Shown piece after piece: positions 33,128 to 43,370 of a DNA stretch of 64,000 nucleotides. The stretch is from contig JAJOZX010001871.1 of the NCBI GenBank assembly GCA_023014485.1, positions 306,501-370,500 of the forward strand. Direction: 5' to 3'. A program made the position numbers and the translations under genes. The stretch comes from Bathynomus jamesi. Lineage: Eukaryota; Arthropoda; Malacostraca; Isopoda; Cirolanidae. The notes below the pieces were generated by a model that saw nothing but the letters and a program-made list of their open reading frames with translations, was not told where the DNA came from and did not search any database. The stretch's first letter is position 1; the number at the start of each line of letters is the position of its first letter.

Positions 33128-33419
33128 GACAGAATAGAGAGAGTGCAGCGATAAACTACTGAGATAATTCCAAGGCTTAGACACAAATCATACACTGCCC
33201 AATTAAAAACATTAAATTTATTCTCACTGCGTAAAAAGGTGAATTCGAAGAGATTTAATTTAGATGTTTAAAATTATTAAAGGTTTTGATAACGTCGACG
33301 GTGAAAAATATTTCATCTTCACAAATGCAGATAGGACTCGCGATAATGATTTTAAATTAGTGTATAAACATTTTAATTTTATAACGAAACTAAGCATTTC
33401 TCTTCAATCGTATAATTAA

Positions 33420-33946
33420 CAGAGTTGGGCACGTTACTTTCTATAAGTAACGGCGTTATCGCTAACGTTACATTGATAAAAAAGTAACGTCGTTACCGCT
33501 TCAGTTACTTCTATGAACAAGTAACGCGTTACCGTTACCGCTACCGCTACCGTTACTTTTAAGAAAAGACTAAAGAGTAGAAAAGCCTTAATAATACCAA
33601 ATTATACTCTATATAACAAAAAAATCAAAACAAACTCGTATAAAAACGTGGCCTGTCCAAAAAACTAATCTTGCAGATTTTTTAGGAGCGTGTTGTTCGA
33701 TTTCAGGAACACAAGTTTTTCAAAATTGGCATCTGATAGTCCTCCTCGTTTGGAGGAGCTAACAGCTAATTAACAGCTAATACTGTAAATGATACTAGTC
33801 AAATGATCAGTTTGAAAGTAACGAGTAGCGAGTAACGATTAAAATCGCTCTAAAAAGTAGTGCCGCTACCATTTTCGTTACATCTCGAAAGTAATGGCAT
33901 TACCGCTACAGCTTCTAAAAAAGTAATGCCGTTACTCCCAACACTG
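33420..33946. mobile_element. hAT-type MITE
   Basis: A 527-bp element with perfect 8-bp TSD ATAATTAA (33412-33419 and 33947-33954). The ends are CAGAGTTGGGCACG and, inverted, CAGTGTTGGGAGTAACG. The sub-terminal regions are full of (C)GTTAC(C) units. No coding capacity. It interrupts the CR1-B C-terminal coding region. Confidence 0.92.
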
Positions 33947-34215
33947 ATAATTAATTTGTGGAATGGATTGCCAGCGAACGTAGCTCAAAGCAATTCGGCC
34001 GAGTCCTTTAAAAAGAGACTACAGTAGATGCTTATCTTGTCTTAAACCCTCAGTTAGATGCATTTGTTAGCGTATAAAAGTACTATACAATTTTCATTCG
34101 GATTTTTCCTACTTTGCTTAAAAATTTTCACTTAACTTTAAATTTTCTTCTTTTCTTTTAACAGACAGCCTCGTGGAGACCAGGCGATCTGTTGCTGTTT
34201 GGTGTCCTTCGTATT

Positions 34216-34220
<5 letters not shown>

Positions 34221-34252
<32 letters not shown>
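34221..34252. repeat. TA microsatellite
   Basis: (AT)n run directly at the left end of T3. It hides the T3 target-site duplication and marks the end of CR1-B. Confidence 0.9.
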
Positions 34253-34255
<3 letters not shown>

Positions 34256-34509
34256 GGTGTTTCATAAATTAAAAGTTTGGAAAAATTTTAATCCACATGG
34301 ATCCCCTTGTTCCATTTGCTGAGGAGACTGATAAACCGAAGTATTAATTCAATAGTTTAAAGTTTACGGGTCCCCAGTTTGATGCTCTGGCAGATCATAA
34401 ACGGAAAAAATTAAACAAAAATCTGTCAATGAATTTTTATTCAACAAACGAGTACCATTTCACTACACATTTTCACAAAGATACAAAAAACATAACCACT
34501 TCTTGCGAA

Positions 34510-36579
34510 TCATTTGTCCATGAAATCCTTCTTGGTTTTATTCGGGTATTTTGCCCTATGCTGCATCACAGTTTTGAGCAAATACTGCTTCTGCTCTTCG
34601 TTCTTCGTCAGAGAACAGTTGAACTCTTTGGTGAGCGCGATGGCTCTTTCGGCCCGATCGTTGACGACAGAGATTTTGTTAACAGTTGCCGCTGCTTGCT
34701 TGAAGCCCTCTACTTCAGTCCACTCGGCAACTGGCTTTTTCAAGAATTCTGTGTCCAAGTCGAATGCATGGAAGAAAGCCATCGTCTTTCCTGTCACGAA
34801 CTCCGCCAGGTGTTTCGAGGCAAGATTCCTGACGTTCTTCCCTTGGGGTCGCTTGAGTTCCTTTTTCGATGCGGGCTTACCCAAACTGACGACCATCTGA
34901 GCCTTTTCTTCATCTGCCACATCTGCGTCGAAGAACGCCCATGGCAATAAGAGTCTCAGAGATGTACCATAGGTGTCGAGACATGGCTTCTTGCGCAGCG
35001 TTTAACACACGAATATCCCGACATGGCAAAGGCTTCCGCGTCACGCAGAAATTCCAGATCAACTGCGGCAGCCTTGCTTGAGGTTGCAGCACGAGTCCAA
35101 CCTCGGATGTAGACGAGGGACACGAAGAGACCTACGGCTGTCAGAGCTTCCAACTCGTGACTCGACATCTTGAACTGCTTCTTCAGTAGAATTACTTTCA
35201 AGGAGTAGATGGCTATCGCCATCCATCAGAGTGATGGTAAGCGCCAGGGGCTCTGAGAGGGAAATCCACCACTTTTGCTTCTCCCAGGAAGATGAGAACC
35301 AACTGTAGCAGTTCCTTGTAGTCATCGCGCTGATGCGACGTGCTCACCATCCCTCTCACCAGCAGGACTGACTTCTCCCTCAGTTCCCTCATAGAGTCAT
35401 TGACTTGAGCAAAATCGTACGGCCGCACGTCCAACCGGTCGATGAACTTCCATTGTGCCTGAAACCTCTTGAAAACGGGTATATCGGGGCCACTTGAAGG
35501 GCCGTATGCACGCTTGAAGACGGAGCTGAGGATGACTTCATAGATGTGATGCCGACAGGGGAAGTACATGAGTTCTCTGCCAAGACGTTTCTCAATCAGG
35601 ACGCAGGCCCCGATATGAATCCCGGTGTTCGACGCTGTCGTGTCGAAAGACAGTCCCCGCACGCGCTCTTCCATCCTGTGTTCCTTGACCAAATCCAAGC
35701 AAACTCGCGCTATCTTCTCGCCGGTTCTGGACGTCACCTTAGGAACGCCGAGCAACTTCTCCTTGCCGTCGCCAGAGACGAGGACGGCGATCCGGTCAAC
35801 GCTCTCCTTCCATTGCTCATTGTCAGGTAGGAGCTTACCGTCCCAATGCAAGACAAGAGGCTGACCAGGACAAACTTCGTCGGATTGATAACTTTCAGCA
35901 GCCACCTTCCTGAGAGCCTTGCGTGTGCGGTACATGGTACTGGCAGAAATGGACAGTTCATCCAAGTCAAAACCTAGTGATTTAGCCGCTGCAGCGTAAC
36001 GCTACGACATAGCGAATCGCGGTACGAAATATTCAGCCGATCGTAGGTAGTCGTCACATCCTGTGAGATCAGATTCCTGCGTCGCTTCTTGGTATTTCCC
36101 TTGGAGGAGGATGGAAAAACTTCCACGGTTGGGTCAACGACATCTGAGTCAGTCTCTGACGAAGTTGAAATCACTAAAGCCCCCGTATCTTCTGCAGCTC
36201 CTTGTTCCTTCCTGGCCTTCTCCTGTTGTTCCTTAATCTTGTCCAGCCTCTTCCTTATCTCCTTATAGTGAAGCTTCATGTCAATAGGGCCCATGCTGCA
36301 GGAATTTGGATCTTCACGCTGCACGTCGAGAAAGTGGATGTCCTCCTGATTCTTCATCATTTCCTTAGCCTGTGAATGAGCAATGTCCATGATCTCCTTC
36401 GCTATTGCCTCCTTGAACATCGCCTCCTTCACTCGGAAGGACTCTGCTTTATGTGACTTGTGCTTCACAAGCCGGTCGTATTCCTTGAGAAGGGATTCCA
36501 TCTTCCTCAAGGCCGAATCTCGACGCATCATGGGGATTCTCGCTCTCTCCCAAAATATGAGACAGGCATCCAGGCACAT
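34510..36579 (-). pseudogene. T3 transposase (hAT-like), most complete of T1-T3
   Basis: Frames in order are 36579-35974, 35965-35213, 35222-34956 and 34947-34510. The N-terminal part is helical and basic (EIMDIAHSQAKEMMKNQED; EDIHFLDVQRED), then comes a Ser/acidic stretch and KKRRRN. The catalytic part follows: LVLHWDGKLLPD (first Asp), LSFDTTASNTG (second motif), GACVLIEKRLG, PCRHHIYEVILSSVF (CxxH site) and GPSSGPDIPVFKRFQAQW. Near the end come MPWAFFDADVADEEKAQMV and VVNDRAERAIALTKEFN (Glu). Frame breaks near 35970, 35215 and 34950 make this copy inactive. It defines the domain order for the group. Confidence 0.78.
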
Positions 36580-36792
36580 GTTCAGGCATTTAGTACGTCA
36601 AATTTTTGCTCCTTTTGGTGGTAAAAGTACTTTTTGAGTACTTGCAACTGAGTTGGAAGGCCACTTGATGTGATGTTCGCATCCGTCTGGCCAATAAGAA
36701 ACACTTCTGTTTTCGCTCTGGTAGACACCTGAAAAAAAAAGAAACTAAATAATTCCACAGAATAATTTCACATCGTAATTAATTTCATTAAT

Positions 36793-36989
36793 TAAATAAA
36801 GAAAAGCAGTAACTGGGACTCGAACCAGTGTCATAGCCGTTTGGCGGCATCGCTCAAGTCGGCGTACACAGCACGCTATCCACTACACCATCTAGGGAGT
36901 GGATAGCGTGCTGTGTACGCCGACTTGAGCGATGCCGCCAAACGGCTATGACACTGGTTCGAGTCCCAGTTACTGCTTTTCTTTATTTA
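36793..36989. repeat. Perfect palindrome of a tRNA-like sequence
   Basis: Two 92-base arms (36793-36884 and 36898-36989) are inverted copies with a 13-base centre. Each arm contains a tRNA-like A box (AGTGGATAGCGTG) and B box (GGTTCGAGTCCC). The right arm reads on the plus strand, the left arm on the minus strand. It could fold as a long hairpin. A head-to-head tRNA-SINE pair or a palindrome made during gap repair are both possible. Confidence 0.85.
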
Positions 36990-37470
36990 TAAAAACTGAT
37001 ACGTGTACACTACGTTCTCTTGACAATTCATTAATTAAATAAATTTCAATACCGCAGTGAAATTACATTAATTAGTATCATAAATAATTACCAGCTTAGT
37101 TGTCCAATATGCAACAGACTAATTAATTTCATGTAATATTAATAATAAATATCACTACCACAGTAAAATGACAGAAATTAAATAATAATAATTTCAATAC
37201 CACAGTAAAATGAGATAATTAGTAGCATATATAATTACCTCCATAGTTGTCCAATAGGCTATACAACACGATCCGCTCAAGTGACGAAGAAAACCGTCTT
37301 CACTGCAGGCAGGCGAGAAAATGAACTGACAAAAAAGTCGTCAAAGTTGGGGACCTCTAAATGCAGCGCGATCTGGTTCAAATTTGCACAAACGTGTTTT
37401 CTTGTTCTTTAGAATACGGAGAAACGTGTGGATTAAAACTCCAAGCTCATTTTTTATTTTACCCTATAGG

Positions 37471-37562
<92 letters not shown>
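37471..37562. repeat. TA microsatellite
   Basis: Nearly pure (TA)n of about 90 bases directly beyond the right end of T3. Confidence 0.9.
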
Positions 37563-37567
<5 letters not shown>

Positions 37568-38033
37568 AACGTGAGGGTTACACCCACCACGTGACTTTAG
37601 AGAGTCAGACAATCTCGATGTTTGGATTATTTGTAGCTCGACACACGGAATCGGTACTCTTCTTTTTATCAAGTGTTTGTCAGCATATCAGGGGTGACGC
37701 TGTTAATAAATATTAAGTCTATACTTCCGTCGTTGTTGTATTGTTGAAAAGAGTGCAGCGTTTCTCAAACTGTAGGGTACACCCCTCCTGAAGTGGCGCA
37801 AGACCCACTGAAAGGGGACGTGAGGATGTTAGCAAAAGAAAATTAAAACGTAAAAATCTAGTGATTTTTAATAATTTTATTAATTATTGCTATGCCTTGA
37901 TTTCATTAATTATTGCTATGCCTTGTATATGTAAAAAATGTTTAGAAAATATGCTATGGACTCGTTATAAATGAAATCTTCCTTTTTAATGCTAACTCAC
38001 ACTGATTATGGTACCAAAATACCAAGCTCCATA

Positions 38034-38670
38034 AATGCCAGTAGTATAGCCGCAAAAGGGGAGAGTGCAGGAATGTTGCAGGTTATTATGTAATGTTGCA
38101 AAGGGGGGGAAGGGGGGTTGTTGCAAATGGGGTGGGGGAAAAGGGGGTTGTTGCAAAGGGGGTGGGGGAAAGGGGGTGGGGGGGAACTTGGAGGCGGCGT
38201 TATCCCCCAAGAGAAAGGAGGAGGAGGAGGAGAGAAAGGAGGAGAGGTGTTCACCTGGCAGGAGCCAAGTGCACATTAAGACTTCCAGCCGAGTTGGCGT
38301 TGTTTTATAGACTCCTAATCAGCCAGTTGGCGTAAATGGCTTGAGTTGCCAGATACAGCGATACCATTGTATACATTATTATAGACTCCTAATCAGCCAG
38401 TTGGCTGGTTGTCAGATACCTCTTTTTAGCAGTATTATTGCATACATTATTATTATATACGCCTAATCAGCCAGTTGGCTGAGTTGCCAGATAGCGCCAT
38501 GTATTCCATTGTATACACTATTATAGACTCCTAATCAGCCAGTTGGCTGTAAATGGTTGTCAGATACCTCTTTTTAGCAGTATTATTGCATACATTATTA
38601 TTATATACGCCTAATCAGCCAGTTGGCTGAGTTGCCAGATAGCTCCATGTATTCCGAAGACAGAGTTGCC
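38034..38670 (+). repeat. Left terminal inverted repeat of Polinton B (with TSD)
   Basis: The TSD AATGCC is followed by AGTAGTATAGCC, G-rich GTTGCAAAGGGGG units (38093-38180), GAGGAGGAGG runs, then six units each carrying an inverted-repeat core CAGCCAGTTGGC(TG) next to a TATA-like stretch. It matches 59263-59930 inverted up to CCGAAGACAGAGTTGCC. Confidence 0.92.
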
Positions 38671-39328
38671 AGATACCATTGTATACACTATTATAGACTC
38701 CTAATCAGCCAGTTTGCTTAGAAGGCTTAAATATTGCCACATACCTGTTGTATACAGAATACCGGTGGTAGAAGGCATAACAATAAACAACATTGCATCA
38801 TTCTTTTTATTATAAATATATAGAAAATAAATATACATTTGAGGAATATGCGTATAACAGAAATATATACACACAATTATGGATATATATATATATATAA
38901 AATAAAATATACATTTCAAATAAATATACATTTGAGGAATATGCGTATAACAGAAATATATACACACAATTATGGATATATATATATATAAAATAAAATA
39001 TACATTTCAAATAAATATACATTTCAATATGTACATAACAGAAATATATACACATAATTATATATAAAATAAATATACATTTCAAATAAATATACATTTC
39101 ATATACATTTCAATATGTACATAACAGTACAGGAGAAATATACACACACACACACACACACACACAATTATGGTGATATATAAAATAAAATATACATTTC
39201 ATATACACTTCAATAGAAATATGTACATAACAGTACAGGAGAAATATCAAGCAAAATATATATATATATAAACACAAATCAATAGAAATATGCGTATAAT
39301 CGTCAAGCAAAATATATATATATACAAT
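38671..39328. other. Sub-terminal AT-rich tandem repeats of Polinton B
   Basis: No gene. About five imperfect units (50-100 bp) read 'ATATACATTTGAGGAATATG', 'CGTATAACAGAAATATATAC' and 'ACACACAATTATGG', with TA and AC runs. They lie between the terminal repeat and the first gene. Confidence 0.7.
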
Positions 39329-39676
39329 TCACTTTTTTTTCAAAATACTAAAATCGGTCTTAATCGAGTTTACAATTACATCATTATTGCTCTGCATTAC
39401 GCAGTCTATGCGGCTTAATAATATTTCACCGCTTAAAGTATAGGGAAACCTGTATTCGATATGAATGGCTTTCATATCGTTCAGTACTATTTTTGTCCCC
39501 ACTTTACAACCGGTTGGCAAGTCATCTTTAAATACGTCTAGAATACAATCAAAAGCACGCACAAAGAGTTCATCGTTAGCTACATTATTAAACACAAGTT
39601 TATAAGAACGCTTTTCCAATCGAGGGTTTATTTCTACCGACTCGAGCTTTTCAATCGTGAACTCTTCACTCAACAT
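39329..39676 (-). CDS. Unknown Polinton accessory protein, 115 residues
   Basis: Intact frame, homologous to 2654-3007 in copy A. It begins MLSEEFTIEKLESVEINP. The conserved core is CKVGTKIVLNDMKA, then IEYRFPYTLSGEILL. It is mildly acidic at the N-terminus with a Lys-rich end, and no membrane segment or known domain is recognised. It overlaps the upstream gene's stop by 11 bases, as in copy A, so the two are probably translated from one transcript. It is the last gene of the leftward polymerase module. Its preservation in two separate copies argues for a real function, not known to me. Confidence 0.75.
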   Translation of the reverse strand: MLSEEFTIEKLESVEINPRLEKRSYKLVFNNVANDELFVRAFDCILDVFKDDLPTGCKVGTKIVLNDMKAIHIEYRFPYTLSGEILLSRIDCVMQSNNDVIVNSIKTDFSILKKK

Positions 39677-40417
39677 AGCGGCAATTGAAATAATCTTCTA
39701 AATCGTTACGACAACTGCGCGTTATATAAAGAAATAGTTCTTCAGGGTGAACGGTGTAGGTGAGCTCAGCCTTGTACCGATCAATTGCTTTGTACCAAAG
39801 TTCATGGTATTTCAAAGAGTCTAAACTTTTTAAATAAACATCCAGCACTAGACCATTCTCACCAGTCCTACACTCGGTAAACCCATCGAGCAGAGCAGTG
39901 TATGCGTATTCAAGAACTGTATCAAAATAAAGCATATCCGTAACACGCGCGTCTAATATACAGTAGGTTTCAGTTTACGGAATCCGACGATTTCAAACAT
40001 TCTGTCGAGGATGAAACGGTTTCGCGTAGGAATAAGAGCGTTATTATCAGAAGCATTCTTCCACATCAGCCTTATATCAATGCATGGCCGATCGTTATTT
40101 ATACACAACGTACATACAACGGCGTATGAGGGCGCGTCACTAATCTGCTCTCTTCTTGTACCTACGTTAGCAGGTATTTTATAACGATCTTCACACCACT
40201 TATCAACTATCACAAAGATTCTATTCATCTCCTCGATACTTAAATAAACCCGTTTGTTTGTCGGTCTACATTCCGTTTCCAGTACATAGCTAATGGTACC
40301 GGAATTACGCCTGAACACGCGCAACGATTTCGTCACGGACACATCGTACGAGGCGTTGAGAATGCTGCTCAAAGGAAGTTCCATCGTATTCGAGGAGCGC
40401 ACGTCTACTCGGTTCAA
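39666..40417 (-). pseudogene. Unknown Polinton accessory protein, about 245 residues
   Basis: Homologue of 1949-2664 in copy A. The first frame (40417-39953) runs from MNRVDVRSSNTMELPL through RVFRRNSGTISYVLETECRP and RNRFILDRMFEIVGFRKLK. A four-base insertion near 39955-39960 shifts the frame, and the rest (39935-39666) holds YFDTVLEYAYTALLDGF and a Tyr/Cys-rich end (SCRNDLEDYFNCRYVE). No known domain is recognised. It is not obviously a capsid, polymerase or nuclease gene. Confidence 0.7.
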
Positions 40418-40629
40418 GCTCTGAGATAACTATGAGCCGTGTGAGGCACAGGCAGGAACGGTTCGACGGGCGGCTGACTCGATGATACGTGAATGGGCAT
40501 GTTCGTCCGACTCGAATTGTTGCACATATTTGTTTTTCCGTTTCGTCACTACCAGCCTACGCACTTTGGATAAGAACTAGGCGCTAATCATCTCCACACT
40601 CCGGCGCACTATTTGAGAGGAACATATGC

Positions 40630-41172
40630 TCATATTTTTTTTCTACCCATCAAACGATACTCGTCTCTAAAATCTGTTAAAAACTCACGCATGGCACTAG
40701 CCACAACCTCACTATGAACCTCATCATGATATACGTTAATATAGTGATAAAAACACCTAAGATTGTCCATGATCACGAGATTCACATTTTCAGACGTAGG
40801 GTATGAGTAATCGACATGGTGTAGCATGACGTAATACCGCTTGTCACACCACCCATCCACAAGGCTCATTATCCATACCTGCTGCTTCTCTTCTGCACGC
40901 GTTGTTTCTTTTACTTCACGGTGTATGTGAGACTTTATAAAGTTTAGCCCTGCAGCATACTTCAGCACATCGTCTGTGCAACGAAAGCCTTCAACAGTCT
41001 CACCAGAACATCCGTAGAGTATTTGTACATCTTGGAACTTCGCACAATCCAATGTGGCTTTAAAAGAGGCATAGGAGGGGGGAATAGGAAGTTTTTCGGT
41101 ATCCACCACATCCTCACACTTTACTGAATACCATTTCATAAACGTTGTGCAAGCAATATTAAAGGTAGCCAT
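40630..41172 (-). CDS. Unknown Polinton accessory protein, 180 residues
   Basis: Homologue of the 185-residue protein at 1095-1652. I place the start at 41172 (MATFNIACTTFMKWYSVK); the frame is open further upstream only through an AC microsatellite. The conserved block is DGWCDKRYYVMLHHVDYSYP and then VNLVIMDNLRCFYHYINVYH. The C-terminus ends early (LMGRKKI) compared with copy A because of a small frame change near 40640. No domain is recognised. Confidence 0.72.
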   Translation of the reverse strand: MATFNIACTTFMKWYSVKCEDVVDTEKLPIPPSYASFKATLDCAKFQDVQILYGCSGETVEGFRCTDDVLKYAAGLNFIKSHIHREVKETTRAEEKQQVWIMSLVDGWCDKRYYVMLHHVDYSYPTSENVNLVIMDNLRCFYHYINVYHDEVHSEVVASAMREFLTDFRDEYRLMGRKKI

Positions 41173-41287
41173 TTCAATATACGTCTGATCTGAATACACG
41201 TCTGATCTCTCGGGCTTACTGCGGTCGACTGACCACGCAGGGACTCCCAGATAGTAGCATGACTCACGCAGTGGGCGGAGCTTAGAA

Positions 41288-41294
<7 letters not shown>

Positions 41295-41329
<35 letters not shown>

Positions 41330-41336
41330 CACACAA
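41295..41336. repeat. AC microsatellite
   Basis: (AC)n run in the region upstream of the 180-residue gene. Confidence 0.9.
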
Positions 41337-43370
41337 AGGAGAAAGTGAAACGCTATTTGATTTATTGAGATATTCATATATTTACAAATACGATTTAATA
41401 AACGAGATATTCAAGTTATATATATATATATTTACAAATAGATACGATTATATACAAGACGTGTGAGTTAGAAGCATCATTGGTATCCAAAGGGTACGGT
41501 ATCATAGGTGCCAGGTAACTGGTAACGTTTCCTATAGGTGTTACGGCACACCATCGTACCCCTAAGTTCCTTCACGCCTCCCAGCTTCTGCGCCCGAAAA
41601 TTGTGGGTGCCTACAATTAGTTGGTGAGGTTGCAAACATACTAGATCCTTCAACGACTCAAAGTTAACAACCTCCCGATTCGCATGGTTGAGCGTAATAC
41701 CCTTTGCCTTCACGATATATTTCATTTCATCCCCTACCCTGACCCGTACCCCATAAGTCTTAGGTCCTGTTGAGATAAAAGAGTCGGCGTATGCGTCGTC
41801 CCCATACTCATCCTTGATCTCATCAGTGAGCTCGCCGAGGAACTCCCCAATAGCGGGCATGTAATCACCCTCCCTCTCTGTGAATATCACGCTATCTGTA
41901 TCGGCATACAATACTCTCCGCCCAAGAGAATGCAATAGACCCCAAAGTTTTATACGGGCGTAGGCTGTTGTGAAGTTCGCCACAGGTATGTTTGTAACCC
42001 TTGAGGTATCTGTGGCAAATTCCGTGTTGTTGTACTTTATTACGTAAGTATTACCTACATTCACGATCTCCATGACCTCTTTATCGGGGGCATTGGCATA
42101 ATCCCAGACATCGCTATAACTTTGTGCCAAATGAATGTTCCCTCTGCCGGTATTCTGCGCAAATTTTCCCCATAGACTGTTTAGACACAACTTTGCACTA
42201 AAGCGCTTGCCAGGATTCTTTACAATTTGGACACGATCAAGTTGTATACCTTCGCGGTCGCGGTAACGTTGAATATAGGCAGACTTTTCATCTTCGGTAT
42301 CAACTCCTCGCGGATACCCTGATGCTTCAACCTTATCCTTCAAAAAGGCGTTTATATATGGTGTGAAAAGGTTGGGGAGCTTCTGAAACCTCCACACCTC
42401 GTGTATCTTCAGTATTCTATAACCATGGCGTACGGCTAGGGCCAGCTCAGGACTTGTATATACGCCTCTGATCTTACGCTGGTGGGGTATATGGTTACAT
42501 TCGCCGTTATCCTCTTCCGCGCACTTCACGCACAGGGGAAACATGAGCTTGTCGTCGATAACGACAGGTAAGATCGGTATCCATAAATTGCGTGGGGGGA
42601 GTACGTCTACGAAAGAGAGCCCAAAGTAATGATCATTCAAATTTTTTGAAAATTCATTGATGGAGGGTACGCTAGGTCCCACCAGTTTCTCAGGAGCGCC
42701 CACGGGGTACGGATGGCTCTTCATCACGTATGGGTATAAAGAACAGAAATCGTAGTAATGGAGCTTCACGCCCACCGTAGGTGGAAAGTATAGTCTGAAT
42801 GGATTTGTACGTCCTCCAAACAAGCTATCACCACATTTGAGAGGGTCCAGCACCATTGAACGCTTGATCGTTTTTATTTCCTCACGGTATACATCGTCTG
42901 TCTCCATCCGTGCATCATATTCATGCTCCCACAAGACTTTGTGAGTGAACTGTGATCCTATAAGTTGATCGCGGGTGCGGGTCCCTGCAAGACAGTCGGC
43001 AGGAGATCTACCGTGGATATCTCCGACGATACCGCACTCAGGGCGGGGGCATCCATGCCACCAGCATCCATTAAAGGAATACACAGTCTTCACACCAGTG
43101 ACACGGTTTTCACTTAACCCATCAACCCAAAAAACACGTCCATTAATCTTAATGGGTACTTCACCGGTGTTGCGGGCGTGCTTTATGTATACACCTGTTT
43201 GTTGCTGCAGGTGTATGAGCCAGTAAATAGCCTTGTGTCCGTAACTGCGGGGGTTGTTTCGGTGAATAATGGCTAAGGTGTCTTTAGGCATGAAGTTATT
43301 CTTGAACACCGTAAAACATAATGATGCGATGGTGGTTGCGACTTGCAGTGGATCGCATTTGAAACGGGCT

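Larger units (their letters stand above)
21195..33132 (+). mobile_element. BEL/Pao LTR retrotransposon (21200-33127 with TSDs)
   Basis: Complete element with two LTRs, primer site, gag, protease, reverse transcriptase, RNase H, integrase and a C-terminal region. The 5-bp TSD GACAG is at 21195-21199 and 33128-33132. It is interrupted by LINE-3 (23883-27830, itself holding T2) and by a small hAT derivative (27968-28711). Removing both gives a BEL of about 7.2 kb, normal for the family. The LTRs are about 95 percent identical by eye, with several short indels, so the insertion is not very recent. Confidence 0.93.
20385..34220 (+). mobile_element. CR1-like LINE (CR1-B), split by a BEL element
   Basis: Left part about 20385-21199, right part about 33128-34220. 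The left part begins with NNIVKHLDINNLIKDSQHGF and reaches a frame equivalent to FRQDVDR; the right part resumes with IDRIERVQR, so the two halves join in frame at the GACAG duplication. The right half continues with LWNGLPANVAQSNSAESFKK, the usual CR1 C-terminus, interrupted by a MITE (33420-33946). Confidence 0.8.
34253..37466 (-). mobile_element. T3: TAGGGT-ended hAT-like transposon
   Basis: Left end TAGGGTGTTTCATAAATT; right end, inverted, TAGGGTAAAATAAAAAATG. The imperfect inverted repeat of about 130 bp shares TTTTAATCCACA and GGTCCCCA. Size is about 3.2 kb. The TSD is not readable because both ends abut TA microsatellites, so the right boundary is approximate. The transposase lies on the minus strand, and a tRNA-like palindrome sits in its 5' non-coding part. 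Confidence 0.75.

Noticed and set aside
36806..36985. Functional tRNA gene
   Set aside because: A and B boxes are present, but the arms do not give a clear 7-bp acceptor stem and they form a perfect head-to-head palindrome, so I list it as tRNA-like repeat only.
37361..37672. Ile/Tyr-repeat frames
   Set aside because: These are translations of the TA microsatellite.
38100..38180. Regularly spaced G-rich repeats that might suggest a CRISPR-like array
   Set aside because: Repeats are contiguous and lack unique spacers of constant length. They are part of the Polinton terminal repeat in an animal genome.
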